A DNA stretch of 64,000 bases from Phocoena phocoena (GCF_963924675.1 NC_089238.1:38830879-38894878), one strand, 5' to 3'; positions 1 through 10,662 are shown, counted from the first letter of the stretch. Translations and numbers: made by a program. Notes: generated from the letters alone by a model not told the origin.

Positions 1-111
1 CCTTACTAGTAAGGTAATTATTTATCCATCTGCTTTTGAGCTTCCAAAGTTTTGTAGAAGATGTCCCTCTTTCATTCTCTGTTCTTGGTATTTATGCCTT
101 TCAAAGAAACC

Positions 112-252
112 CTGGGTGGGGGAGAGAAGGATTGGGAGTTTGGGACTAATAGATACAAACTGCTATATATAAAATAGATGAACAACAAGGTCCTACTGTA
201 TAGCAGAGGAAACTATATTGTCCTGTAATAAACTATAAAGGAAATGAAAAAA
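112..252 (+). mobile_element. L1 3' UTR fragment
   Basis: Sense 3' end of a cetartiodactyl L1. It reads GGGAGTTTGGGACTAATAG, then the tract ATATATAAAATAGATG, then the segment around CAAGGTCCTACTGTATAGCA, and closes with AATAAACTATAAAGG and an A-rich end. Only the last 140 bp or so are present, so this is a severely 5'-truncated insertion with no coding content. Confidence 0.8.
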
Positions 253-1089
253 AACAGGAACCAAACAGAAAAAGAAACACTATCTTGTTGCTTAAATGGC
301 ATTTTGAGGGGGAGAGAAAATATATGTATATCTTCAATCTGCCATCTTTACCTAGAATCGACCTGTAATTTTTTTTTTACATAAATGCAAGAAACTAGTA
401 AAGTCACCCAGATCCACAAACATATCAAACAGTATTTGTATGAGGAGGTGAAAGGGATATTTTCATAATTTAATTAAAAAATGTATTGAGTCACACTGTT
501 ATACAAAAATGAAATTGCTAGAGATCACATTGCATTTTAATATGGAACTTTAGAACATGGCCCTAGAAAAGATGATCAACTTTTATGCTGCTGAAGCAGT
601 AGAGCACACTAATAAAAATAAAAATAAAACATACTAAAGGTTCACCCTTAGTGTGACATCCAAAGTCAAACTGTTTATGTTTTCTCTGCAGCTTTTGTTT
701 ATTATGAAACACACAATTTCATAACAGTTTCATGTCAGAATCATCTTCAAAACTATCACTTTTAATTGTTTGGAAATTCCCTATTGGATTGATAGGCCAT
801 AACTTACTCATTCATTTCCAGTCGCGTCCCTAGCATAAATAAAACTCTATGCATATCGTCAAGCTACTGCTGTGGGTCATCTAGCCCCGTTTTGCTATAA
901 GTTCTACAGCATTTGGCATTATCATTTTAAAACCATGTTTATTTAGTAGTGATGTTTGTTTTAGTTATTGTTTTCTATTAATAACTTTAAGTATTTTATT
1001 TACAAAGTTTACTTTGAGATCGCATTGTCTATTGTGGGAAGTGTTTAGATTTTCTCTCCTTTTACCACTTAGTTATTAGTGTTCTAACC
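253..1089. other. Unique AT-rich DNA, no gene seen
   Basis: No repeat family or reading frame is recognised. There is a short AATAAAAATAAAAATAAAA run near 610-630. The part from about 690 to 1020 has many homeodomain-like AT cores and intact unique sequence, so it could hold a conserved element, but nothing is decisive. Confidence 0.4.
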
Positions 1090-1330
1090 AACTGGAATGA
1101 ACTCTTCCTTCACTGGACAGACACTCACAACCTACTGTAGGGACATAAAGGAGGATGAGACCCAACCTTTGCCTTCTTTGAGTTCACAAGCTAGTGGGCG
1201 TACAGACTGTAATGAGCTCAGCATGTGATGCTGTCACGGGGAGGACGTGGCTGAGGACACCCTATGTGCACCTGGGGAACAGTGTGAAGAGAGCAGTCTA
1301 GGTAGATGGAACAGGAGACTCAAAGGCAAG
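1090..1330 (-). mobile_element. Possible old L2 fragment
   Basis: The order 'pay-in' sequence (CAACCTTTGCCTTCTTTGAG), TTCACAAGCTAGTGGGCGTACAGAC and later AGGTAGATGGAACAGGAGACTC loosely follows the antisense 3' part of L2, in which a 'catggagcttacattctagtggg' stretch is typical. Divergence is high and the call is weak. Confidence 0.3.
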
Positions 1331-1971
1331 GAGGCATATATTTAGAAAATACTAGAAATGGAGATACTGTCTCATCTCCCACTTCCGCTGCAAGCAGCTT
1401 TTCTCGTTTCGTCTTTTAAAAGTTATTTAATATTTTTAAATGCATATATGTAATCACATTGGTTGATCATATTTTGGGGCTGTTACTGTTCCTCTAAAAA
1501 TGAATCCATTAGGATCTGGGTCTTCATGGTTGACTTTGTACAAAGACATAATAAAGCTGCTGTAGCTAACACTTCTCCTTAGGGTCAGTTATACAAACCT
1601 ATCATTTTCTTTTTAACCATAAGCAATCGATAAAGAAGTATTTGATTAAGACAACACTGCATTAAGGCTGTATTCTCAAAGTGCCTCTCTGAATGGAGTT
1701 GGCTGTCATATGTTATAATGGCAAACAGCACTGCTGCTCATTATTCTGAGTAAAGAGTGTAGTCATTTGGCTCTTAATGACAGACACGGGGTGGGTCTGC
1801 AGAGACTGGATCTGGCTCCATTCCTGAGGCAGAAATGCTGTTAATATGCAGGACTTTATAAAATGCTATGGTCTTTGCTACATCTTCTTGCATTTAGACA
1901 CAGAGAGCCACATTTTCTACCACAAGCCCCTGAGGCCTTGATTATTGTTAGAACAACACTTTTTCATTAAA
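1331..1971. other. Unique block; possible conserved non-coding element at 1560-1960
   Basis: No repeat or frame is recognised. From about 1560 to 1960 the sequence is unique, with motifs such as AAGCAATCGATAAAG, GTATTTGATTAAGAC and CTGTTAATATGCAGGAC, a texture often seen in vertebrate developmental enhancers. This is inference from composition only. Confidence 0.35.
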
Positions 1972-1985
1972 ATATATGTGAGTGG

Positions 1986-2180
1986 GGGCTTCCCTGGTGG
2001 CACAGTGGTTGAGAGTCCGCCTGCCGATGCAGGGGACATAGGTTCGTGCCCCGGTCTGGGAAGATCCCACATGCCACGGAGCGGCTGGGCCTGTGAGCCA
2101 TGGCCTCTGAGCCTGCGCGTCCGGAGTCTGTGCTCCACAGTGGGAGAGGCCACAACAGTGAGAGGCCCGCGTACCGCAAA
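1986..2180 (+). mobile_element. CHR SINE, short form
   Basis: A tRNA-derived SINE running from GGGGCTTCCCTGGTGGCACAG through the box B-like GGTTCGTGCCCC to GAGGCCCGCGTACCGC. Its tail grades into A13 and a TA/TG run. The probable TSD is AAAATATATGTG before the element and a related AAAATATATATATGTG after its tail. The body is close to its sister copies, which indicates a fairly young insertion. Confidence 0.95.
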
Positions 2181-2218
2181 AAAAAAAAAATATATATATG
2201 TGTGTGTGTGTGTGTGTG
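2181..2218. repeat. A-run followed by (TA)n(TG)n
   Basis: Compound simple repeat formed from the SINE poly-A tail: A, then TATATATATG, then an uninterrupted TG run. Likely length-polymorphic. Confidence 0.9.
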
Positions 2219-2309
2219 AAAGGGATGTCAAGGATATGATTTTTTTTTCTTCTGGAGTTTATAGATTATTTGGGGTGACCATAATACTTTGAAGACTACA
2301 TTCAGTTAC

Positions 2310-2445
2310 TACTTGCCTGTCTCTTGCTCACTAGGGTGTAAGCTCCTGGAGGGCAGAAATTATGTCTTATTCATGCTTTTGTCGGTAGTGCCTAGAGTAT
2401 AATAGAGAAAGCTCAATGAAGATGTATTAACTGGCTGAAAGAAGA
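2310..2445 (+). mobile_element. L2 3' end
   Basis: Contains the L2 3' signature: CTCACTAGGGTGTAAGCTCC, TGGAGGGCAGAAATTATGTC, then AGTGCCTAGAGTATAATAG and a CTCAATGAAG version of the 'ctcaataaatg' end. Sense orientation, strongly diverged. Confidence 0.75.
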
Positions 2446-2449
2446 CATG

Positions 2450-3030
2450 CGTGAACTGGACACGTGCGTGTTACAGCTCTAGTCCAGCTGCACTGTGTGA
2501 GTGGTGGAGAGAGGCGTGAGCATTTGGGGGATGGAGAGAGGATGACCAACTGGACAGGATGAAAGCAGACTGCTGGTGGAGCTGGCTAGAGGGCTTGGGC
2601 TATGAGGAAGCCAGAGGAATGAAGAGCTGGAAAGCAGGGCAATTGAGACAGCAGAGGGGATGGCAAGACTGCAAGTACAGCCTTAAATCCCAGCAAGAAT
2701 GACCAGCTCAGATTGGCTGAAACTGCGGGTATGTGGAGGAGAGAGGAGGGGAGTCAGGTAGGAAATGCCTGTGTTTGGAAGGGCTATAAATAAAGCTAAG
2801 GAATGTTGGAATTCTCTCAGTAGGCAATGGGCATATCGATTAAATAAACAAACTAACAAATAAATAAAAACAAGGGGCTGGCATCGTCAGAGTTACACAT
2901 TTGAGAGATCATTCTTGTGACACTGTGGAGAGAGAGAAAGAGAGACCTGGAAAAGGGAAGTCAGTCAGTAAACTATTGAAATAATATATGTGCAGTGATA
3001 TATGTGAAGCTGAAATAGGGCAACCTTAGT
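2450..3030 (-). mobile_element. L2 fragment (internal 3' part)
   Basis: Reads as antisense L2. It has an equivalent of 'ttggattttattctaagtgcaatggg' at GTTGGAATTCTCTCAGTAGG, followed by GAGATCATTCTTGTGACACT for 'aagatcactctggctgctg', and then TAAACTATTGAAATAAT for 'ggctattgcagtagt'. The first 300 bp are less certain than the last 250 bp. Confidence 0.5.
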
Positions 3031-3044
3031 TGGAACTATAGATT

Positions 3045-3925
3045 TCATGCATTTATTAGGCAGATAATTAACACATAATTGAGGGCCTACTATGTGTCAT
3101 GCCTGTGCTATGTGCTGAAAATATAATTCTAAGCAGACACACGGATTCCCTCACCTGCATGAGAACACAGTCACAAACTGCAGTAAAGGCAACAAAATCT
3201 GATCTGGCTTAGGAGGCAAAGAAAGGCTTCAGTAAGAGCCAGATATCTGACTCCAGACCTGAAGGACAGATGAGCTCTTTAGATAAACAGAGTTGGCAGA
3301 GGATGCGGGTAGTGGATGCATGTATCAGGCAGAGGGGAGAGCCCACGCAAAAGCCTTCTCTTAGTGGGAAACACAGGACATTCTGTGAGTTCCACACCAA
3401 CTGCTGAGTGGATGAAAGTATTGAGTGAAGGAATGCTTGCTAAAGACGAGTTCAGGGACTGAGCAGACCAAGCATGGCCACTCAGGGTGAAGACGTATTG
3501 AGTGGTTTCAAGCAAAAAGGATGACACAACCAGATGGTTATTTTGAAAAGATCATCCTAGGTTTTTGCTGAAAAATGGTTAGAAAAGAGTGAGAGAGAGT
3601 GTAGGACATCTGCTAGGTGACCACTAAAGACAACAGGGGATGGTTGCTGCACAAACCACGTGGTTGTTGGAGAAGTGGAAGAATTCCACTCTTACTTAAG
3701 AGGTCAGTGGCCCGTGGGAGTTAAAGGTGACTGCTAGGGCCGTTAGCTGTCATAGGAAATGCCAAAAGAGGACCAGGTTTTGGCAAGTAATGTGGGGAAG
3801 ACAATGAATTAATTTTGAACATGGAGATTTTGAGGTGGATCTGAGATACTGGGTAGACAGGCAGGTAAATAAATGGGATTTCAAGGTGTGTGTAAATTTT
3901 AGTCATTGAGTTAAGGTAACCCAAG
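3045..3925 (-). mobile_element. L2 fragment, long
   Basis: Starts at the L2 3' end in antisense (GCATTTATTAGGCAGATAAT, GAGGGCCTACTATGTGTCAT). It continues through CAGAGGGGAGAGCCCACGCA and ATTTTGAAAAGATCATCCTA into the domain matching 'gttttggacatgttaagtttg' (AATTTTGAACATGGAGATTT). It is a second L2 piece in the same orientation as 2450-3030 but restarts at the 3' end, so it is a separate insertion or a duplicate. Confidence 0.7.
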
Positions 3926-4367
3926 TCCCTAAAGCTGTCTCTTCTACGGTAAACTAAGGAGAGCATAAGTGTGTATGTAGTAATGTAGGAGCAGCCTTAC
4001 CTACAGTCCAGGGTTGCTGGAAGGAGAATGGAAGCCTGTGGAATAAGTGGGGGGCTGCTTCATATTTTTGAGACTCCTACTTCATAGGAAGCTTATATAA
4101 GCAGGCTCTTTCCCCCGCTCCAAGGAAAACTGGAAGCTGATGGAGGCGATGCCACATTTCTAAAGCCACACAGAAAAGAGTTCCAGAGTGGCATTTGAAT
4201 CAAGTCTATACTTTTTCTTCTATATCATATTTAAAACTCTAGTACATAAAATCTTAGGAGACCGGAAATCTTGCTCAGGACTGGAAGTTGATGAGCTTAT
4301 ACTAAGAATTCACCCTAAGTTTAGAATGCATCTGTTTTTCTTTTTAATGGTGTGTTCTCTTGCAGTA
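3926..4367. other. Unclassified DNA
   Basis: No gene or confident repeat. It includes AAAGCCACACAGAAAAGAGT and nearby sequence that could be a decayed MIR core. It ends directly at the start of an MLT1 LTR. Confidence 0.4.
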
Positions 4368-4755
4368 GTGTTATGCACTGAATGTTTGTTTCCCTCCCAT
4401 ATCCGTATGTCAAAAGCCTTTCCCCCAGTGTGATGATGGTATTAGGAGCTGGGGCTTTTGGGAGGTAGTTATAAGTAGATGAGGTCATAAGGGTGGAGCC
4501 CTCATGAATAAGATTAGTGCCCTTATGAGTGTCATGAGAGAGCCTGTTGCTTCCCTCTCTCCCCACTGCCATATGAGGACACAACGAGAAGTCCGCAGTC
4601 TACAACCCAGAAGAGGACCCTCACCAGAACCTGAGCATAATGGCACCCTGATGTTGTACTTCTAGCCTGCAGAACTGTGAGAAATAAATTCCCATTGTTT
4701 ATAAGCCATCTAGTCTGTGGCATTTCGTTATAGCAGCTTATACTAAGACAGATAG
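4368..4755 (+). mobile_element. MLT1 LTR (MaLR)
   Basis: Near full-length solo LTR. It begins TTATGCACTGAATGTTTGTT, passes GTATTAGGAGCTGGGGCTTT, GAGCCCTCATGAATAAGATT and CATATGAGGACACAACGAGA, and ends with AACTGTGAGAAATAAATTCC (poly-A signal) and TTATAGCAGCTTATACTAAGACA. The MaLR class is non-autonomous; no internal region is attached. Confidence 0.85.
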
Positions 4756-4761
4756 GAAGAA

Positions 4762-5235
4762 TAAAACACTCCTCCCCCAAAATGTCCACATCCTAATTCC
4801 AGGGAACTCTGAATATGTTACCTTAAATGGCCAGAGGAACTTGGCAAATGTGATTAAGGACTTTGAGACCGAAAGATCATTTGGGGTTATCCAGGTGAGT
4901 TCTGTCTAATCCCATGAGTACTTGAGAGTGAAGAACCTTTTCTGGCTGTGGTCACAGGGAGATGTGACTGTGGAAGAATGGTCAGAGGGATCCAGCATTA
5001 CTGTCTTTGAAGACATGGGAAGGGAGCTATGAGCCAGACAATGTGAACAGCCTCCAGAAGCTGAAAATGTCAAGGAACCAGATTCTCTCCTACAGTTCCA
5101 GAAAGGACACTGCCTTGCTATCACCTTGCTTTTAGCCCAAATAGACCTATGTTGAACTTCTATTCTACGAAATTGTAAGATAAAAAATTTGTGTTAAGTC
5201 ACCATGTTTGTGATAATACATTTTGACAGAAGGCG
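4762..5235 (+). mobile_element. MLT1 LTR, older subtype
   Basis: Second MaLR LTR, same orientation and head to tail with the first. It matches the older MLT1C/D type: CACATCCTAATTCCAGGGAA, GAATATGTTACCTTAAATGG, AATGTGATTAAGGACTTTGA, then ATTCTACGAAATTGTAAGAT and GTGTTAAGTCACCATGTTTG at the end. The two copies differ too much to be one provirus's LTR pair. Confidence 0.85.
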
Positions 5236-6149
5236 GCTACATTTGAAGTTGTATGGTGGGCCTAGTAGGAATCATCTGACTCAGGGTAACCACAGAGTTT
5301 GGATCCAGATTTAGGTGTCTGTGTCCAGTGAACAGTAACTCCAGCCCTGCCATGTTACAGCAGCCAGTTACCCTCACAAGAGTCAGGATTCACTCCTTGG
5401 AGCTATTGTACAAATGGCATTTGGTTTCACCTGAATGACCCCGCATCTGGAGCATAAACACTCAAAGCACATACCTTTATGAACAAATCATCAACAAAAC
5501 AGAATGACCTGTCAATAAGCCAGGTTGAAAAGATTGCACTGAGATCAACACATTAATAAAAATGGTCGTGGCTAAGGAGTAGTGGCCAAGTTAAATAGAT
5601 TGACGATAGATAGACAGACAGACAGATACATAGAAATAATTAGCCACAGTTCTTTAGAGAAACCTGGAGATAACATATATCTATATATGTCACATAAGAA
5701 AATAACAGTCAACAGTAGCTGCTTTTGCTTGACTTGGACAAAAAGGAGCTGCTTTGGGCATCATGATTGGAAGGATATTCAAGCTTCATTCCTGGAAAAA
5801 GTACTAATTGCCAGTAGCCAATCATGAAGTGACTTAGTGTTTAGAAGACAATGCAGATAGCTCCTAGCTTATGTCCGCATGCATCTTGTTGATGGCGTTT
5901 GCTTGCTTGCCTGTTGGTTTTCATTGGTTTGGGGGAGGTGTTCTTTCTGAAGCCACACTCTCTCCTCCCCTTTCTACTTCTCTGGTTCTATCCTGAGCCC
6001 TGACTTCAACTCCGTCAGTGTCCTCCCATGATCAGTGCAGGAGAAATTGAACTCCAGAGCAGGGAAGTGTCCTCCTGAATCCCACAGGGAATCAGTAACA
6101 GTATGGAGCTCACTGCTTGTGTTTCCCTACGGTTCTGTGATATAGACTT
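5236..6149. other. Unique DNA with a short (GATA/GACA)n run
   Basis: No gene or transposon is recognised. A tetranucleotide run GATAGATAGACAGACAGACA lies near 5604-5625. Short open frames here show no domain. Confidence 0.5.
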
Positions 6150-6960
6150 CTGACTTTTAGGGTTTTTTAACGAAGGGAATGATTAACTGAAAAAACCCTT
6201 TGTCCTGATTACACTGATCATTTTTATAGAAATCTATGTATGTGTCAGGATATTTAAAGACATCTTTCTTGCCAGGGGTGAGGATAGGAAGGAGAAAGCC
6301 AGCAAAGGAGAAGAGAACCCAGTGGTGGCTCACATACAAAAATTTTGTATAAATAAATAAGGAAAGAAAAACTAAAGCTAAGACCCCAGTAGACAAGTAA
6401 AGGACACGAACAAAGCATTTCACAAAAGAGGAATTAGAAATGACTAATAGGCCCATGTGGGGTGAGAGGTGGGTTCCAGCCTCTTATAAAAATTAAAAAG
6501 GAGGCAGTTGCAAAAATGAGAGGAAATTTTTCACCCATCTAATTAACACACATTAAAAATTTAATAGACAGGAGAGAAGAGAAAGCGATGATTAAAAGAG
6601 TTTTGCTTAACTTACTTTTCTGCATTTCTCTAGGGAGTGTTAATTAGCACAGCCCTCTTAGAAGCATTTTAGCAATATGTATCACAGGCCTTTAAAGCAT
6701 TCCTACCTTTTGACCCATCAGTTCTACCTCCAGGATACAAATAAAGATGAAATAATCCTGAATAACACAAGAAGTTCCTGCACACTTTATTGAAATTATG
6801 CTTAGAATAATGATACACTGAAAATAACTTTACTTGTCCAAAGAGTTAAAGTTGTAGCTATGAAAAAACTGTGAAAAATGAATTTGTGTTATTGTTAAAT
6901 TCAAAATAAAAATTTTTATAATCAAAACTTCATTGAAATATGCATATAAAGAAAGCATCA
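6150..6960 (+). mobile_element. Ancient L1 (L1M/HAL1-like) ORF2 3' part
   Basis: Despite heavy decay, the order of L1 ORF2 C-terminal landmarks is kept. AAAGGACACGAACAAAGCAT and TTCACAAAAGAGGAATTAGA correspond to 'aaggacatgaacagacatttcacaaaagagga', followed by TTTTTCACCCATCTAATTAA, TTTAGCAATATGTATCACAG and CTACCTTTTGACCCATCAGT. No reading frame survives. Confidence 0.7.
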
Positions 6961-7525
6961 GAATTATAAAACTGCTTCATAAAACTTGACTAGCATCATG
7001 AGTGATTATACCTTTTTTCTTTTCCTTTTCCAGATTGTACATAGGCAATCCATTTTACTGTAATAATTAGGAGGCAACCTTATGTAAAACAAAAATTTGG
7101 CATTGATTGCGAAATCATCATATGACACATTACTGACGAGGCCCCAAATAGTCTTCCGTGTGGCTTCAGCAGCTTGGGGTAAAAGTGACAGGCATTTCAT
7201 GGTGCCACCTCAGTCATTCCCGTAGAGGTGACCCTGGACCTAGTAATCATTTGTAATATAACAGCACCAAGGAGGTCTCTGAAATCCTTCCTGTCCTGGC
7301 AGGAGACAAGCAAAGTCATTTTGGAGGAAACCAAATTTATATTGGATGAGAGCAAGTCACAGTCATTTGCCAAAGTAAACTGTGTTACAGTTGTAGCTGA
7401 TGAAAGTCCTGTACTCCAAACACCAGATTTTGAATGATTGGAAAGAGAAGTTCTCTGCAATTAGCCTATCAACTCTCCTCTGAAGCGATGTTAACTCCCA
7501 TGTTAACTCCGATCAGAACATGAAC
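6961..7525. other. Unique DNA, no gene supported
   Basis: No repeat match. A 69-codon plus-strand frame (7228-7437) and an antisense 87-codon frame overlap. Neither shows a domain, and there is no visible splice context. Treated as non-coding. Confidence 0.4.
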
Positions 7526-7612
7526 TTTTGCTGTCGGGTCCACCGTTGTCATATCCAACGTCTGGCATATATTAAGTGCTCAAGAACTACATGCTGAGTA
7601 GGAGCCTAAGAG
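7526..7612 (+). mobile_element. L2 extreme 3' end
   Basis: ACCGTTGTCATATCCAACGT followed by CTGGCATATATTAAGTGCTC and AAGAACTACATGCTGAGTAG is a decayed L2 end ('cagcgcctggcacatagtaggtgctc'). Confidence 0.55.
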
Positions 7613-7639
7613 CCTTCTTGAGTTTTCTCTAGCCTCAGC

Positions 7640-8395
7640 TTCGTAACCAACCCATCCCTTTGGTTTTTTCTTAAAATGCATCTCAGTTCGTCACCTTCTC
7701 TCCCTTCCACCTCCCATCCCTCCAGACCACCATCTCTCTTGTCTGGAGAATTTCAAGAGCCTCCTGTCAGCTTTCTCCCCCACCTCACTCTCTTCCTATA
7801 CATTCTCCACCAATGAGCAAGACTGATGGTCTTAAAGCCCAATCATATCAGGTTGTTCTCTTGCTTAATTTCAAAGTTCTCCAACTGCCTCACCTACTCT
7901 CATGTTCCTTAATTGCCTGTGTCGACTGCCACCTCCTATACCCTCCCAGTTCTCTGCGCATGCCACCTTCCCCCTATTCACCATGTCACAATGGTTCTTC
8001 TTCCGGGTCTCCTAAGTTTCTTCAACAGCCGAGCTCCTTCCCACGCAAGGCCTGTTTCAGTCTTGTTCCCTCTGCCCAGAGCGCACTTTCTCCCGCTCAG
8101 GTTTCAACGTAAATCACCAGTCTTCAAAGACACCTGTCTTGTCCACTGAATTAAAGAAGCCTCCCTTCTTTTCCTTATAGCTCTCACTTTTTCTTGCTTT
8201 GTATAGCATTTATGGCAATTTGCAATTACATATAGTTATCCTTTCAGTCTGTTTCTCCCACTCGGATGGTACCCCATGAGAACAGGGACCATTATCAGTC
8301 ATGTTTACCATTGTATCCCAATGTCTAAGTGCATAGCTCTGCAGAAAAGCAGTTCATGACTATGTGCTAAATGAATGAATGAGTTCCTAAAGAAA
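7640..8395 (+). mobile_element. L2, long 3' portion
   Basis: One of the best L2 copies here. The order is: TCTTAAAGCCCAATCATATC (L2 'cagatcatgtcactc'), TTGCTTAATTTCAAAGTTCT, TTCAGTCTTGTTCCCTCTGC for 'ttgctgttccctctgcc', CTTTGTATAGCATTTATGGC, ATGAGAACAGGGACCATTAT, and the end CTAAATGAATGAATGAG. Two overlapping open frames of 78 and 99 codons here are shadows of the L2. Confidence 0.85.
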
Positions 8396-8867
8396 GGTGT
8401 GATTGGAAACACTAGATTCCTTGAATGAGTGAGGGGTGGGGTGGACCAATATACAGTTAGGAAGCAATTAAGAGAAAGGTTCCAATAACAAAAGCAGCAA
8501 TGAACTGTAACGGTCCATCCTGTGCAGTTTCACCAGTGCTTCTGGAGGAAGTGGATGGCAGGGCATCACTAAGAGGACTGCAAATACTAATGGAAGCTCA
8601 CGTACCCCTCAACACCTTTTTATAAACTTATATGTAATTCATTCCTGTGAATTCTCTCTCTTTTTAAACTGTATATAAAGAGCTTATACCTCTTATTTTC
8701 AGTAATTCTCACCCATTTTTGTTTGGTTGTTGGCATAGTATCCTGAGTTTTAAGAAAACCATCAGACAAACAGCAATCAGAGAGTGAAGCCCGGGTACCC
8801 AGAATGAACAGAGCAGCCAAGACCCGCCCCCCCCCTTTATAGACTGAAGCTGAACAGAGCCTATTTA
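8396..8867. other. Unclassified DNA
   Basis: No gene. A GTATATAAAGAGCTTATACC stretch near 8672 resembles a TATA element, and a C-rich run lies at 8825-8835, but no LTR ends were found. Confidence 0.35.
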
Positions 8868-8933
8868 CATGTGGGGTGTAACCCCACATGGGCTGGGTCT
8901 CTTAAGAGATGGGCTGGACCATCTCTTAAGAGA
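8868..8933. repeat. Two adjacent perfect inverted repeats
   Basis: Arm CATGTGGGGT (8868-8877) and its exact complement at 8881-8890 flank a 3-base loop. Just after, a 15-base arm at 8898-8912 and its exact complement at 8919-8933 flank a 6-base loop. Each 15-base arm contains TCTCTTAAGAGA, itself a perfect 12-bp palindrome. Direct repetition of ATGGGCTGG accompanies them. Confidence 0.9.
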
Positions 8934-9455
8934 ACACAGATGGCAGTGGACACACTTTGAGACTATGCACTGAACATGCTGGGAAAGCAATTATAAAGGG
9001 ATTTAAGTAGATGGCAGAAATGGAGAGGTTAACTCTCAATCCCTTCTGTGGTATATTAAATGGTAAAATGAAAAAGCTTTGGAACATCAAACTAAACTCA
9101 TCTGGAAAATTGGTTTTGGAAAGAGATGGGCTTGTGCATTTGGACTCGTGTCAGCTGTGTAAACACCCCATTATCTAGCTGGTTATCTCCACAGTTCTGT
9201 AAACCCCACACAGGCTCGCTGCACCTGCCTGCAGGTACAGCACACCCTGGAAAAACCGCCTGTTGGAGGTGACCTTCTGGGTAGCCTCAGTGACTGCTGT
9301 CTCCATGCTGGAGAACTTTGAAGCTGTTTATTTTTGGGTCACAATGACCATTTTGGTAGGAATCCAGCCCTGAGAAGCATGGTTTTCCAAAAGAATGAGG
9401 GGTTGGTTGACACCCCTGACTGAAAGGCAGGATGGAAAAAAGATGGTGTGCTGGC
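8934..9455. other. Unique DNA
   Basis: Repeat-free. GATA-type sites occur near 9170-9190 (CCCATTATCTAGCTGGTTATC). A TGCACCTGCCTGCAGGTACA near 9220 contains overlapping E-box and PstI-type palindromes. No frame of interest. Confidence 0.4.
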
Positions 9456-10060
9456 TGAATAATCATTTTGTTTTCTATTTAGGTCCCCCAATTATGTTAA
9501 TTTGGAAACTGTATCTATTAATTGCCCAATTAGACATCTGGTGATCACACTCTACAGAAATATCCCCAATCATAGTGGCAAGGGCTGGATGCACTATTTT
9601 ATTGTATCACAAATAAAAATCTAATTTAGATTTAATAAAAACTAATTCCAGCTAATTTAATACCAATTGATTATTAATGGGGTGCATTTTGTGGTTTATC
9701 AAGAATATAAGAAGGGTATATAATTAACTGGAAATGGCATCTGCAAGGTTATAATTAAATTCTTGGTAACTTTTAACTTTCAACAAATGTTTTACCACTT
9801 AATTAACATTTCAGAAGATGATGTATAATATGACTTATTAAACACCAATTGCATTGCGCGGAGTGCTGGACCGACTAATAAGTGTAGTGATGAAGCCTGC
9901 TATTTACAAAGTGTCTCTCCTTTCATACTATATAAATATCTTGTTGCAGAATAAGATATCCACATACCCTTTTAGTAAAAATTAGTAATCAATTATGGGC
10001 TAAAGTGATTGGATTTTTTAAACACTGTGGTCATAGCATTGTATTCATACTTCTTTCATT
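9456..10060. promoter_or_regulatory. Candidate conserved enhancer-like element
   Basis: Long repeat-free AT-rich block packed with ATTA/TAAT homeodomain cores: TTAATTTGGAAACTG, CTATTAATTGCCCAATTAG, AATCTAATTTAGATTTAATA, CAATTGATTATTAATGG, and later GTAATCAATTATGGGC. This composition is typical of developmental conserved non-coding elements. Conservation itself cannot be seen in a single sequence. Confidence 0.4.
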
Positions 10061-10655
10061 TTTATTCAGTGGAGACCCAAAGAGTCAGATAGAATAACTA
10101 AGAGTAATGGTTTATTTGGTTGATTTTTGTCTGGACTAGAATAACAGGCAAGAGGGCTGGACCAGGGAAGAAGATGGGTGTTTGCATCCCTAGCTCTTTG
10201 CACATAGTCAGCAACTAGCGAATCATTACTTGCTTCAAAGATAGAGACAGAGCTACTGGGAGGAGCATAGGACTCAGGGAGGAGTTCTGCCTTTAACCAT
10301 CCAGCAGACCTCCAGCAATGGTGGAGTTGTGATCTCGTTGCCGTGTGCCGCCTTTGTGCTCCCTTTATGGCATCGACGCTTATTGGAGTATCGTCTCCCA
10401 CAAATATCTCAATGTGCTCTCTCGCCAAGCCCGCTCCTGCAGGGTTGTCTCATTTGCATCTGAAGGTCTCAAAATCTTGCTTAGCGAGTCCCTTCCATCG
10501 CAAACGTCTTTCAGGATCTGAGCTCAGCACCATTTTAACATGATGCTTCCCGCTTTCCCCGAGGCCTGTTCCAGGAAGGTGAGCTATATTAAACTCGCTG
10601 CTGAAATGTTTGGGTTTCTTGATTTTTTTTTTTTTAAACTTGGCACCAAACATCT
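10061..10655. other. Unique DNA, possible continuation of the regulatory block
   Basis: Repeat-free and notably CpG-retaining (GGCATCGACGCTTATTGGAG, CGAGTCCCTTCCATCGCAAA). An octamer ATTTGCAT lies at about 10452-10459. Short frames on both strands have no recognisable domain. It ends at the left TSD of a SINE. Confidence 0.4.
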
Positions 10656-10662
10656 GAAAGGA

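Noticed and set aside
1986..2180. tRNA gene suggested by box A/B sequences in SINE copies
   Set aside because: The tRNA-like head is part of a repeated SINE with a non-tRNA body and poly-A tail; no cloverleaf tRNA gene stands alone in the window.
8672..8690. TATA-box promoter at GTATATAAAGAGC
   Set aside because: No transcript, initiator, CpG island or downstream frame supports a promoter.
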